Assembly (NCBI GenBank): GCA_026398895.1
Contig: JAPLRZ010000031.1
Location: 1-56,175, forward strand
Length of the DNA: 56,175 nucleotides
Reading direction: 5' to 3'
Origin: Methylococcales bacterium
GTDB lineage: Bacteria > Pseudomonadota > Gammaproteobacteria > Methylococcales > Methylomonadaceae
The notes under the pieces were generated by a model. That model searched no databases. It saw only the letters and a program-made list of their open reading frames with translations, and had not been told where the DNA came from. A program made the translations under genes and the position numbers. Below, piece after piece: positions 38,501 to 47,128 of the stretch. Position 1 is the stretch's first letter; each line of letters opens with the position of its first letter.

Positions 38501-38836
38501 AAGGTTTTTAGTTTTCGCGCCTTTGAGTTCTAACACGGCGTGTAATTGGTCGCCGTGTTTATCGGCTGTGAATTGTCCTAGAGCTAAATCCACCGCACCG
38601 CGTGCAATCGGGTATTCTTTGGCAATGCTGTAGCTGTGTTCACCGTATTGTTTATAGCCTAAAACATCCACCATGATGGACTGCATAAATACGCCTTGTA
38701 GCGCGACTTCGCTTTGGGTTTCTAAATCACGGTTAGCAATGCGCGTTTGCCAGTTTTGCAGAATGCTTAAATGCGCGGCTGGAATGTCTTGAATAGTGAG
38801 ATTTTGCTGAATGACTTTTTTATTGAATAAGGGCAT
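35516..38836 (-). CDS. Type IIG-like restriction-modification protein (Eco57I family)
   Basis: It is 1106 residues, one polypeptide for cleavage and methylation. The N-terminal nuclease has a PD-(D/E)xK pattern (D83 in GAVDLALG, E103 and K105 in LELKGAK). The N6-adenine methyltransferase has motif I DPACGSGAF (about 452-460) and catalytic NPPY (about 571-575). The C-terminal third is the target-recognition region. At about 820-850 (VHPSTSSGRT...LSRELVERSKHE) a palindromic repeat is inserted in frame, between MPKGWTQEKMGYT and the W-x-W-E-L-R-A motif. The gene stands alone, with no separate specificity or restriction gene. Whether the insertion spares activity is unknown. Confidence 0.9.
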   Translation of the reverse strand: MPLFNKKVIQQNLTIQDIPAAHLSILQNWQTRIANRDLETQSEVALQGVFMQSIMVDVLGYKQYGEHSYSIAKEYPIARGAVDLALGQFTADKHGDQLHAVLELKGAKTKNLDAIMSGRFKTPVQQAWDYARDAKGCQWILVSNYVELRLYAIGETSLIYEQFELAKLTNPEEYTRFILCLHADNLLTGNTKDLLEQSHQATKDITARFYADYKAVRETVITRLIEDNPDIKPLELIAPAQKLLDRILFIAFSEDRGLIPHHSIEQAYKHVDIYNPTSVYHNFKGLFNAINKGSNYLKAPAYNGGLFAPDKLFDKLNVADELCNGFLELAKYDFNSEISVTVLGHIFEQSIADLEDITAQIQRGNSLQKTVKTTSVTGKRKQHGVVYTPDHITAFIVEHTLGEHLQQRLSACLSEFGTVKDDGSISWNKGKQTELKFWDAWQATLKTIKIVDPACGSGAFLVAAFDVLHAEYQRINDKIADITGQAGVFDLNKEILNRNLSGVDVNPESIEITKLSLWLKTAERGKKLATIDQHLQVGNSLGFAAPVAEGGFCWQNQFAKIMQSGGFDVVLGNPPYVRQELLGDLKPYLQKNYDVYHGVADLYAYFFELGLKLLKPNGMLGFISSATFFKTGSGEPLRRYLQTHATLKKVVDFGDLQVFEGVTTYPAILIFQNALPKDDSEIHTLVLKNELPKKLSETFAAQHGVMAHAQLRADSWQLEDARLAQLRDKLTLDYPMLKEIYGSPLYGIKTGLNEAFVIDRATKNKLIQQDPKSAELLKPFLEGKDLKKWHAAPRDLWLILMPKGWTQEKMGYTKEKDFSVHPSTSSGRTEKSEAINIKPFVLSRELVERSKHERLNLEAEAWAFLQNHYPSIAKHLSSYETQARKRGDKGDFWWELRACAYYEEFEKPKIQYAHFSSHPLFHLNSVSHYSNDKSYIISSADPFLIGLLNSKLLWNLIVGLCTFVRGGYYELRAQYIETLPIPLATPEQKNHISKLAEQCQTLTEQRYTLETNIRRRFPDLGVVKLTQKLERWWLLDFKAVQDELKKSYKIDIPLKERGAWQAFLEDAKTEREQLTAQLTLLEKELNTAVFALFNLSDEEISLIEAQ
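36284..36378. repeat. Palindromic repeat inside the restriction enzyme gene
   Basis: TTCGACAAGCTCA (36293-36305) and TGAGCTTGTCGAA (36359-36371) are perfect inverses; each is flanked by further copies of C/G-rich half-sites (ACGAACGG). It encodes about 31 residues in frame. A relative occurs at 7270-7372. Confidence 0.85.
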
Positions 38837-38885
38837 GGTGGTTTATAAGGCGGGAGCTAAGTGTGGCGAATGGTAGCATGAAGAT

Positions 38886-38998
38886 TAGACTTGTTGCGAC
38901 TGAGTAAAAATCTACCTAAACTGGAGTCCAATAGCTAAAGCTATTGGTTAGTAAAACAGCTAAAGCTGTTTTACTCCGTGTGTGGTGCAACAAGTCTA
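38886..38998. repeat. Double-hairpin repeat with outer inverted repeat
   Basis: The core 38923-38977 is GGAGT, CCAATAGCTAAAGCTATTGG, TTAGT, AAAACAGCTAAAGCTGTTTT, ACTCC. It is enclosed by the perfect 12-base inverted repeat TAGACTTGTTGC (38886-38897) and GCAACAAGTCTA (38987-38998). The rest of the restriction gene-gltX gap (38837-39083) holds no gene. Confidence 0.75.
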
Positions 38999-39083
38999 TT
39001 ATTGCAGCGAATAACTAGACAGTGCTAAATAATGTTAAAATCCGCGCCTGTTCATCGTAATCACCTTTTTAACTACTGCACTC

Positions 39084-40490
39084 ATGACTATAACAACACG
39101 CTTTGCTCCCAGTCCTACAGGTTATCTCCACGTCGGTGGTGCGCGTACTGCTCTTTTTTCTTGGCTTTATGCGCGTAAACATGGTGGTCAATTTATTTTA
39201 CGCATTGAAGATACCGATTTAGAACGTTCCACACAAGCGTCTGTTGATGCGATTTTGCAAGGCATGACGTGGCTAGGATTGGAATATGACCAAGGTCCTT
39301 TTTATCAAACTCATCGCTTTGAGCGTTACAAGGAAATTATTCAGCAGTTGCTAAATCAAGGTGACGCTTATTATTGTTATTGCAGCAAAGACGAGCTGGA
39401 ACAGTTACGCGCTGAACAAATGGAAAACAAAGAAAAACCGCGTTATAACGGTAAATGTCGGGACTTGCCTATCGATGCGTCGGATGCGCGGGAACGGGTG
39501 ATTCGTTTTAAAAATCCAGTCGATGGCGTGGTTAGCATTCCAGATTTGGTGAAAGGTGAGATTGTGGTCGCTAACAAAGAGTTGGATGATCTGATTATTG
39601 CCAGAGGCGATGGTACACCGACTTACAATCTCACGGTGGTGGTTGATGATATGGATATGCAGGTCACGCACGTTATTCGTGGTGACGATCATATTAATAA
39701 CACGCCTCGGCAAATGAATATTCTCAACGCATTGAGTGCAAAACTGCCTAAATATGCGCATTTGCCGATGATTTTAGGTTCGGATGGGGCTAGATTATCT
39801 AAACGGCATGGCGCGGTCAGTGTGATGCAATTTAGGGATGATGGTTATTTACCTGAAGCGTTATTAAATTATCTGGTGCGTTTGGGTTGGTCTCATGGCG
39901 ATCAAGAGATTTTTTCTATTGATGAAATGATTGAATTTTTTAAGCTGGAAAATGTGAATGGTTCAGCATCAGCGTTTAACATGGAAAAGCTGTTATGGCT
40001 GAATCATCATTACATTATGCACAGCGATCCTGCTCATGTTGCACGGCATTTAAGCTGGCATATTGGGCAGTTAGATATTGATCCGACCGAAGGACCTGAT
40101 TTAATTGAAGTGGTGAAAGCACAACGTGAACGTTGTAAAACTTTAGTTGATATGGCGGCAGCGAGTATTTATTTCTATAAAGATTTTGATACTTATGATG
40201 AAAAAGCCGCGAAAAAGAATTTTACTCAGGATGCGATTGCGGTTTTAACACGCTTACATGAAGAGTTTTCAGCAGTCACTTATTGGAATGGCGAAATTTT
40301 GCATCACATCGTGAATGATATTGCCGAAAGCTTATCACTGGGTTTAGGAAAAGTGGCGCAGCCCTTAAGAGTCGCAGTGTGTGGCTCAGCAGTCTCTCCT
40401 GCTATAGATGTTACCTTATCGCTACTCGGTAAAGAAAAAACCCTAAATCGCCTACAAAAAGCGATTGAACACATCAAAAGCATAAATTAA
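39084..40490 (+). CDS. gltX: Glutamyl-tRNA synthetase
   Basis: It is 468 residues. It charges tRNA-Glu. The class I signatures are visible: the HIGH-like [13 protein letters not shown] near 15, and KMSKS-like RLSKRHG near 238. The C-terminal anticodon-binding helical domain follows. Length matches GltX and there is a full reading frame from ATG. Three tRNA genes, two of them for its own substrate tRNA-Glu, lie 50-300 bases downstream on the same strand and might be transcribed with it (inference). Confidence 0.95.
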   Translation: MTITTRFAPSPTGYLHVGGARTALFSWLYARKHGGQFILRIEDTDLERSTQASVDAILQGMTWLGLEYDQGPFYQTHRFERYKEIIQQLLNQGDAYYCYCSKDELEQLRAEQMENKEKPRYNGKCRDLPIDASDARERVIRFKNPVDGVVSIPDLVKGEIVVANKELDDLIIARGDGTPTYNLTVVVDDMDMQVTHVIRGDDHINNTPRQMNILNALSAKLPKYAHLPMILGSDGARLSKRHGAVSVMQFRDDGYLPEALLNYLVRLGWSHGDQEIFSIDEMIEFFKLENVNGSASAFNMEKLLWLNHHYIMHSDPAHVARHLSWHIGQLDIDPTEGPDLIEVVKAQRERCKTLVDMAAASIYFYKDFDTYDEKAAKKNFTQDAIAVLTRLHEEFSAVTYWNGEILHHIVNDIAESLSLGLGKVAQPLRVAVCGSAVSPAIDVTLSLLGKEKTLNRLQKAIEHIKSIN

Positions 40491-40537
40491 CAGTGGACAA
40501 CATCAGTAAAACCTGTAGAATGCCCGTTCTTTACAGC

Positions 40538-40613
40538 GGGGCCATAGCTCAATTGGTAGAGCGCAACACTGGCAGTGTTGAGGTCAGCGGTTCGATTCCG
40601 CTTGGCTCCACCA
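40538..40613 (+). tRNA. tRNA-Ala (anticodon GGC)
   Basis: It is 76 bases with encoded CCA. The acceptor stem GGGGCCA/TGGCTCC has one G-U pair, D-arm GCTC...GAGC and anticodon arm CAACA/TGTTG with loop CTGGCAG (anticodon GGC at 40571-40573). The T arm is CAGCGGTTCGATTCCGCTT. All four stems close. Confidence 0.95.
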
Positions 40614-40642
40614 AAAAGTAAAAATCGATTAAATAGTTTTAG

Positions 40643-40718
40643 GTCCCCATCGTCTAGCGGCCTAGGACACTGCCCTTTCACGGCGGTAACAGGGGTTCGA
40701 ACCCCCTTGGGGACGCCA
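40643..40718 (+). tRNA. tRNA-Glu (anticodon TTC), copy 1
   Basis: It is 76 bases with encoded CCA. Acceptor GTCCCCA/TGGGGAC, anticodon arm CTGCC/GGCGG with loop CTTTCAC (anticodon TTC at 40677-40679). Identical to copy 2. Confidence 0.95.
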
Positions 40719-40794
40719 ACTATTTATAGTTGAAAAGTAATAGTTTCAGCGTTAGTCATCATTGACTAATATAGGTCTGACTAAACCAGTTTTA

Positions 40795-40870
40795 GTCCCC
40801 ATCGTCTAGCGGCCTAGGACACTGCCCTTTCACGGCGGTAACAGGGGTTCGAACCCCCTTGGGGACGCCA
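40795..40870 (+). tRNA. tRNA-Glu (anticodon TTC), copy 2
   Basis: An identical 76-base copy of the first tRNA-Glu, 76 bases downstream. The 5' flanks share AGTTTTAG, consistent with tandem duplication. Confidence 0.95.
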
Positions 40871-40879
40871 ATAAATGAA

Positions 40880-40904
40880 GGGCTATCATTGATAGCCCTT
40901 TTTT
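40880..40904 (+). terminator. Terminator after the tRNA cluster
   Basis: GGGCTATC (40880-40887), ATT, GATAGCCC (40891-40898) then TTTTTT. A textbook intrinsic terminator directly after the second tRNA-Glu. Confidence 0.92.
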
Positions 40905-40966
40905 ATGCCTGTCATATTTACTATAATCCTCCTTTAAACTGAATTAACATTCACTCACTAGCGGAT

Positions 40967-41911
40967 ATGAACGACCAAGCCAGACAACTCTTGCTTCGAC
41001 TGATTCGTGATTATGGCGTAGAACTCGCCAACAATCCGCAACGACTCAACGCACTGTTTAAAGACTACGCGCAAGGGCAATTCAAGCGTGAAATTTTTTT
41101 ATGCGTACACGCCGCCCGCGAAGGCATAGTGGTTGATTTGCAAAATAATCAACATTTACCCTTAGATGCTCTATCGGCTCGCCTTGCTAACAAACTACAA
41201 GAAGATTGCGGATTTGATCAACAAGCTGCCTATTGGACGGTAGAAACGTGGCTTGCCGCACTGGGATTAAGCAATAGATTTCCCAGAAGAAGAATCATCA
41301 AGCCTCAACCAGTGGCTGAAAAATTACCGCCACCACTTGCTATACCCATAGATGATCCTTCACAAATAAGCCGTTTCATGAGACCACACCCGAACTCTTC
41401 AGACGATGATGAACTTAGTTTAATTATTGAAGACAGTGTCACTTGGTTTAAAAAATTAGTTGGCTGGCATCAACACTATACCAATAATGGTGATGGCACT
41501 GTGACTGATAGTCGAACAGGCTTGCAATGGACGCGCTTTGCACTAGGACAGTATTGGAATGGTAAAACCTGTGAAGGTAGAGCCATTGAATGCAGCTTAC
41601 AAGAAGCACAGGATGCGGTTAAGCAACTGAACAATAATCGAACACTTAACTGCGGATATTCAAACTGGCGCATTCCAAGCTGGGATGAATTAAGTAGTAT
41701 TCGAGGCTCTAGCTCTCAAGTTATTGACACAAAAGTATTTCCAAATACCCCCGATGGTAGATTTTGGACTACGACAGAAAGCATGAGTCTTGATCTCACT
41801 GGCTCGACAGAAAAACGCTTTTGTACCGTCAATTTTAATCGTTTTAACGCCTATTACGCCTCTAGTACCTCACTTATGAGTGACGAGAAATACACCCGCC
41901 TTGTTCGTTAA
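40967..41911 (+). CDS. DUF1566 (Lcl C-terminal-like) protein with conserved helical N-terminus, paralogue 1
   Basis: It is 314 residues. The N-terminal about 105 residues (ARQLLLRLIRDYG..., then FKREIFLCVHAAREGIV) form a helical domain shared with the next gene. A proline-rich linker follows. The C-terminal domain starts at NNGDGTVTDSRTGLQWTRFALGQYW, the signature of DUF1566, with NWRIPSWDELSSI and FWTTTE. DUF1566 domains are small, often surface or lectin-like folds. No signal peptide is present, so this copy is probably cytoplasmic. It faces the Hsp70/J-protein operon. Confidence 0.8.
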   Translation: MNDQARQLLLRLIRDYGVELANNPQRLNALFKDYAQGQFKREIFLCVHAAREGIVVDLQNNQHLPLDALSARLANKLQEDCGFDQQAAYWTVETWLAALGLSNRFPRRRIIKPQPVAEKLPPPLAIPIDDPSQISRFMRPHPNSSDDDELSLIIEDSVTWFKKLVGWHQHYTNNGDGTVTDSRTGLQWTRFALGQYWNGKTCEGRAIECSLQEAQDAVKQLNNNRTLNCGYSNWRIPSWDELSSIRGSSSQVIDTKVFPNTPDGRFWTTTESMSLDLTGSTEKRFCTVNFNRFNAYYASSTSLMSDEKYTRLVR

Positions 41912-42011
41912 TGTATGAAATAATAAATAAGCAGTGTTCAGTTGATTTTATATGGGACGAACTTCGCTATAATCTCTTAATCATCGCTTGCAACCTAAGT
42001 AATTATTTATC

Positions 42012-42923
42012 ATGAACAATCAAGCACGACAACACCTATTCCAATTAATCTGTGATTACGGTATTGATGTGACTAAAGATATACGACGTTTAGAAGCACT
42101 ACTCAAAGATTACACGCAGGGGCAATACAAACGGGAAGTTTTTTTGTGTGTCCAAGCAGCGAGAGAAGGTGTGATTGATGCTTTGCAAAACAATAAACAT
42201 CTACCTTACGAAGTAGTCGCTGCCCGTTTAACCAAACAACTACATCAAGATTATGGACTCGATTTACACGCGGCAAAATGGGCAGTGGGCAGTTGGGTGG
42301 TGGTATTAGGACTAACCGATAAATTCCCGCGTCCGAAGCCGCCCGTTATTAATTCGCAACCGTTACCAACTCCTGTCAGCACCGCACCGCCGATAAACAC
42401 TCAAACAACGCATCAGCACACAAAAACTATTGTCATCAACAAACTGATTGCCAATCGCTATTCAGATCAAGGTGATGGTACTGTGGTCGATACTCAAACA
42501 AGCTTGCATTGGATGCGTTTTGCACTGGGGCAAACATGGAATGGTAAACATAACAGCAGCGAAGCCAAACGCTACACTTGGCAAGAAGCTATCGATGCCA
42601 CCGATAAATTCAATCAATCAGGTGGATTTGCAGGTTATCAAGACTGGCGCGTACCCACTATCGACGAACTAAAATCCATCGTTGAGCGTAACAAAAAACC
42701 CGCTATCAATCATGCTATGTTTCCTGCTACACCACTGTCTTTATTTTGGTCTTGCTCATCGGTTGTCAATGTCAACCAGTCAGCGGGTTCATCAGCCTAT
42801 TTTAGACGCAGTACTCAATCTTACTCACCAGTTGAGTCAGCGTGGGCAGTTTATTTTTATGGCGGCAGCGCGTATTGGTACGGAAAAACCAGTTACTATT
42901 ACATTCGACTGGTGCGTGATTAA
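42012..42923 (+). CDS. DUF1566 protein with conserved helical N-terminus, paralogue 2
   Basis: It is 303 residues and clearly a duplicate of the preceding gene: the N-terminal domain is near-identical in pattern (ARQHLFQLICDYGI, YKREVFLCVQAAREGVIDALQNNKHLP), as is DQGDGTVVDTQTSLHWMRFALGQTW in the C-terminal DUF1566 domain. The linker is Pro/Thr-rich and differs. The last 60 residues are Ser/Tyr-rich. It lies 100 bases after the first copy and ends 5 bases before the convergent J-LplT gene. The function of either copy is unknown. Confidence 0.8.
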   Translation: MNNQARQHLFQLICDYGIDVTKDIRRLEALLKDYTQGQYKREVFLCVQAAREGVIDALQNNKHLPYEVVAARLTKQLHQDYGLDLHAAKWAVGSWVVVLGLTDKFPRPKPPVINSQPLPTPVSTAPPINTQTTHQHTKTIVINKLIANRYSDQGDGTVVDTQTSLHWMRFALGQTWNGKHNSSEAKRYTWQEAIDATDKFNQSGGFAGYQDWRVPTIDELKSIVERNKKPAINHAMFPATPLSLFWSCSSVVNVNQSAGSSAYFRRSTQSYSPVESAWAVYFYGGSAYWYGKTSYYYIRLVRD

Positions 42924-42928
42924 ATAAT

Positions 42929-45358
42929 CTATTTTTCTACTTGGCTTGGTAGACATAAGGACACCAGAAAAGTCGCGACTAACATCAAGCCTCCCAAGGA
43001 AATCATTGCTGTCGTGGGATCAATATGTTGTGCGGCTGATACAGTATATGTACCAACCGCTAACAACATCGCTAAATTTTGAAAAAAGTTTTGCAATGCT
43101 ACCGCGCTACCGCTACCGATAGTTTGTTGTCCTTGTTCTTGTAACACCGCATTAATTGGTACGATGAACAATCCCCCCATCATGCCGATAGCGAATAACA
43201 CCGCTTGGGCAGGCATGACACTGGTGGTAAAACTAAGTCCGACAATGAGTATCGCCATGAGATAGGCGGGAATTCTGGCACGGCGTAGGTGTTCCATAGG
43301 AATAAGATATGGCACGATGATTGAACCCGCGATGATACCAATGGTTAAATACAGCGTTAAATCCGCAATCTCACTGGCATTTTTTGATAGTAAAACCAGC
43401 GGAGCCCAGACAATCAAAATGACGCGCAAACTTGCAGCGGCTGCCCAGAATAATGAACCGCCTAATACCGAAAAACGTGAACGCGGCGTGGTGAAAAATA
43501 ATGCCATTTGTTTACCAAATTCAACCAATGCGTTTTCCGTGCTGGTTTTTTTAGTGACTTTTACGGGGAGTGACAGAGTTGCCAGTGCTGAGACTACGAA
43601 CAAGCCTATCGTCATCAGCAACGCAATATGAGTGGAGTAATCAGCAACCATCGCGCCTATTTTCATGCCCAATAAAATCGCCAAAATAGTTGATCCTTCA
43701 ATCCAGCTATTGGCTTTTAATAAGGCTTCATGACCTGCTAATTCTGGCAGTATGCCGTATTTTGCAGGGCTATAAATTGCCGCACCGATACCAACAATAC
43801 AGTAGGCAATCAACGGTTCTACGTTAAGTAATAATAAGCCTGCACCCACAGCTTTTATGATGTTGGCAATAATTAACACATGGGATTTAGCATGATGATC
43901 GGCAAATCCACCAACCCACGGCCCTAATACAACGTAAGCTATCAGGAACATAGCTTGCAAGGCGGGAATATACCAACTAGGCTGCACACCTGCCTGCATG
44001 ACGATAGCAATCACGGTGAACAAAATGGCATTATCGGCAAAGGCAGATAAAAACTGGGCGATTAGCAGTGGATAGATTTGTTTGTTCATAATGGCTAGGG
44101 TTTTAGGGTTAATGGATAATTGGGTAAGTAATGGCTTACAAAACCTATTTTGGATTCGATCAATGATTTTAACTATCATAGTCTCTAAGTTGATTAGCCA
44201 CGAATAGAAAACTGTCAGTAGCCAAACATAAATAACTACACCAAAAACAGCAATGCCAACTGTGGGAAGTGTCACCGTCAAAAGAATAGAAAACACAGCG
44301 ACTATCCATATCGAGCGAGTGCTAAGGTCAATATTCATCGCCCGCAAAGCAAACAGCAGTAAAGCCAATAATAAGCCGCTGAGCAGAGCCAGTGCCGATA
44401 CTGCCCATACGGAAGCTTCAGTATTTTCAAGAAAAATGGGATAACTGACTGCCACGCCCACTAAAATATCGATAATATATACGGGGTAACGCTGAGGTTT
44501 TTCAGAAAAATAAGCGTGTAAGTCGGTTAAATTAGCGGTTTGGCAAGTAATGAACCAATCCTCGCGTTGAGTTTGTGCCAATTTATGATGATAGTGATTC
44601 GTTAGCCAGCACGGAAACCCGCGTGAAGACCTCGCAGGTTTAGCATCATGCTGGGCTTGAAAATAGGGGTTATAACGTGAACACACTTGCCGATACAATG
44701 CTGATAATTGCAGTAGCGCGTCAAAACGTTGTTTGCACCATTTGCTTTGCGCTGTTTTTATCCACGCTAGACTTTTTGTCCAAGCAAAATAATCACAAGC
44801 GGCAGCGAATACTAGCAGGGCAGGGCGGTCAGCATAAATCAGGCTGTCGTAGAGTTTTTCTTCGTAGTCCATGCGTTGGTCAATATTCATGGTATTGAAG
44901 TCAGTTGTATGAGACTGAAAACACGTCAATGCCGCTTGCTCATTCGCAGGTTGTTTATAACTGTTTAGTTGTTCGATTAAGCTGATGATATGAATCGGTG
45001 GCTTTTGAATCCACGCTAAATCATCTTCGTTGGGCGCGTGTTGGTCTAGCAGTTCAATAATGGGTTTATCAACTAGACGATTAAAATCACCCTCTCCCGC
45101 TTCAGTTTGTACAGCCTGTTCCAGTGATTCCGAATTGCAAAACTCCGAGGTTTCTAAAACCTCAGGGCTTGATTCCCCTTCCTCATAGTGCTGTTGATAA
45201 CGACATTGCTCTAACAGACTTTCATAAGCGGAACGAATACGCGCAAATTCTTGGGGGTGAGAATCAGGGCGGTATTGTTTAATCAGTGCAGCGTAGGCTC
45301 GCTTAATAGTACGCTGGTCAGCATCATAGCTCACGCCCAATAACTCATAATTACTCAT
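42929..45358 (-). CDS. Fusion of a J-domain-like protein with an LplT-like transporter
   Basis: It is 809 residues. Residues 1-50 are a J-domain (YELLGVSYDADQRTIKRAYAALIKQYRPDSH) in which the HPD motif is replaced by RPD (30-32). A linker and helical region of about 240 residues follow, then three to four membrane segments (about 300-395). From residue 424 (MNKQIYPLLIAQFLSAFADNA) the remaining 386 residues match LplT, the lysophospholipid flippase of the MFS superfamily, almost from its start. The first gene of the operon, an HscC-like Hsp70, ends 2 bases before. The internal ATG at 44087-44089 has no clear ribosome site, so the fused reading is favoured. A missed stop codon in the assembly is the main alternative. 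Confidence 0.78.
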   Translation of the reverse strand: MSNYELLGVSYDADQRTIKRAYAALIKQYRPDSHPQEFARIRSAYESLLEQCRYQQHYEEGESSPEVLETSEFCNSESLEQAVQTEAGEGDFNRLVDKPIIELLDQHAPNEDDLAWIQKPPIHIISLIEQLNSYKQPANEQAALTCFQSHTTDFNTMNIDQRMDYEEKLYDSLIYADRPALLVFAAACDYFAWTKSLAWIKTAQSKWCKQRFDALLQLSALYRQVCSRYNPYFQAQHDAKPARSSRGFPCWLTNHYHHKLAQTQREDWFITCQTANLTDLHAYFSEKPQRYPVYIIDILVGVAVSYPIFLENTEASVWAVSALALLSGLLLALLLFALRAMNIDLSTRSIWIVAVFSILLTVTLPTVGIAVFGVVIYVWLLTVFYSWLINLETMIVKIIDRIQNRFCKPLLTQLSINPKTLAIMNKQIYPLLIAQFLSAFADNAILFTVIAIVMQAGVQPSWYIPALQAMFLIAYVVLGPWVGGFADHHAKSHVLIIANIIKAVGAGLLLLNVEPLIAYCIVGIGAAIYSPAKYGILPELAGHEALLKANSWIEGSTILAILLGMKIGAMVADYSTHIALLMTIGLFVVSALATLSLPVKVTKKTSTENALVEFGKQMALFFTTPRSRFSVLGGSLFWAAAASLRVILIVWAPLVLLSKNASEIADLTLYLTIGIIAGSIIVPYLIPMEHLRRARIPAYLMAILIVGLSFTTSVMPAQAVLFAIGMMGGLFIVPINAVLQEQGQQTIGSGSAVALQNFFQNLAMLLAVGTYTVSAAQHIDPTTAMISLGGLMLVATFLVSLCLPSQVEK
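45142..45176. repeat. Palindrome in the J-protein linker
   Basis: GAGGTTT-CTA-AAACCTC with partial outer pairing (ACTCCGAGG / CCTCAGGGC). It encodes part of a low-complexity linker (PEVLETSEFCNSE), a place where an insertion would be harmless. Confidence 0.5.
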
Positions 45359-45360
45359 AG

Positions 45361-47055
45361 CTACCAGCTCTGTTCTAAATAATCGAGTGCTTGAGTTAAT
45401 TCCTGCCGTGCTTTGCCGATGACAGTGACATCTTGCGTTTCCAATACCGAATTAAAACGGTTCAATAAGTCGCCCACTTGTTGGCGTTCATAACCTAAAA
45501 ATTGTTCATACAAGCGATTAGCGCGTTCCAAAGCAAGACGATTTTCTTGTTGATCTCTGGGGTGAATTTTTAGTGCCGCTAATTCGAGACGGCGGCGTTC
45601 AATATCGGCATCGCTAACATTCCCCGCCAGTTCTTTAATCAGTAAATTGCTGGTTGTGCCTGTTTGGTCAACCACCACATCAACATCGAGTATGCCATTT
45701 ATATCGTAGGTATAACGCACACTTAACGACACTTGCCCCGCTGGTTTGGGCGGAATCGCCATTGTTACTGAGCCTAATTTGACATTATTACTGCAAGAAC
45801 GGGACTCGCCTTGATAAATGTCAACAGTAAGCTGGGCTTGATTATCAGCAACTGTGCAAATGGTACGCACGCGACTGGCAGGAATCACGGTATTGCGCTC
45901 AATAATGGGCATAAAAATATCCTTAAACCAACCGCCTCGACCGTCTTCTTCTGACACACGCACCCCTAAACTGTGTGGGCAAACATCAGTTAACACGATT
46001 TCAGAAAACGCTTCATTGCGTAGACGTAAACCAGCGCACACGGCAACGCCTAAGGCAATGGTTTGATCGGGATCAATATAACGTGATGGCAAACGGGCGA
46101 ATAACTGCGCGACTAATTTTCGCACAATGGGCATTCGAGTCGCGCCACCGACTAGGACAACTTCATCTAAATCGCCAGCCCGCAAACGTGCATCACGCAA
46201 AGCACGTTCTATGGGGGCGCGTAATCGGTCTAACAGCGGCTTGGATTGCGCCTCAAAAGTCTCTTGACTGATAGTCAGAGTTTTAGGTACACCATCAACC
46301 AATACACTCATGTCCGCTTGTTGCTGAGTGCTTAATTTGCATTTGACCGCCTCCGCCGCAAAGCGAATCGCCGCTAGCAATGCGGCGTTTTTCTGCTGTC
46401 TACCGCCTAAGTTCATTTTCTGAATAAAGAAATCGACTAAAATCTGAGTAAAATCATCACCGCCTAAAAAGCTATCACCGCCCGTGGCGTGAACTTCCAT
46501 GATTCCGTCGAATTTTTCTAAAATAGACACATCAAATGTACCGCCGCCTAAATCAAAAATCAAAAATTTAGCTTCGGTATCGCGGTCTTGAATACCATGA
46601 AATAACGCGGCAGCAGTCGGCTCATTCAATAATTGAATCACTGTTAGCCCCGCTAACTCACCCGCTAAACGGGTGGCTTTGCGTTGCTGATCGTTGAAAT
46701 AAGCAGGAACAGAAATAATAACTTCGCGTACTTCGTGTTTAAGCACCGCTTCGGCATCGGCTTTTAATGAGCGCAGAATTAACGCGGATAAATCTTCGGG
46801 TTTAAACGCATGGTTTCCTAATTTAACCACCGTTGTTGAACCCATTAACCGCTTGAATGAGGCAACGGTACGGTCAGGGTATTTAAGCAGCCGCTCCTTT
46901 GCAGTCGCGCCCACTACTAATGTGCCGCTTTCATCAACACTCACTACCGACGGCGTGAGAAACTCCCCGTGTGCATTCGCAATCACTACGGGAACACCGT
47001 CTTTTAAATAACTAATCAGACTATGGGTTGTGCCTAAGTCAATACCTAAAATCAT
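45361..47055 (-). CDS. Hsp70-family chaperone, HscC-like
   Basis: It is 564 residues, shorter than DnaK (about 640) and close to E. coli HscC (556). Motifs: phosphate 1 LGIDLGTTHSLISYL (1-17), phosphate 2 LIFDLGGGTFDVSIL, adenosine VLVGGATRMPIVRKL, and a shortened C-terminal substrate domain. HscC is a specialised Hsp70 linked to unusual J-proteins rather than DnaJ. It starts the operon with the J-LplT gene downstream. The pairing suggests a dedicated client, possibly at the membrane (inference). Confidence 0.88.
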   Translation of the reverse strand: MILGIDLGTTHSLISYLKDGVPVVIANAHGEFLTPSVVSVDESGTLVVGATAKERLLKYPDRTVASFKRLMGSTTVVKLGNHAFKPEDLSALILRSLKADAEAVLKHEVREVIISVPAYFNDQQRKATRLAGELAGLTVIQLLNEPTAAALFHGIQDRDTEAKFLIFDLGGGTFDVSILEKFDGIMEVHATGGDSFLGGDDFTQILVDFFIQKMNLGGRQQKNAALLAAIRFAAEAVKCKLSTQQQADMSVLVDGVPKTLTISQETFEAQSKPLLDRLRAPIERALRDARLRAGDLDEVVLVGGATRMPIVRKLVAQLFARLPSRYIDPDQTIALGVAVCAGLRLRNEAFSEIVLTDVCPHSLGVRVSEEDGRGGWFKDIFMPIIERNTVIPASRVRTICTVADNQAQLTVDIYQGESRSCSNNVKLGSVTMAIPPKPAGQVSLSVRYTYDINGILDVDVVVDQTGTTSNLLIKELAGNVSDADIERRRLELAALKIHPRDQQENRLALERANRLYEQFLGYERQQVGDLLNRFNSVLETQDVTVIGKARQELTQALDYLEQSW

Positions 47056-47128
47056 GGAGTCCTCACGGTGTTATGGCAACGATTGTTTTAGTAATTATTT
47101 TACAGCGAGTAGGGTATATTAGCGTTAT

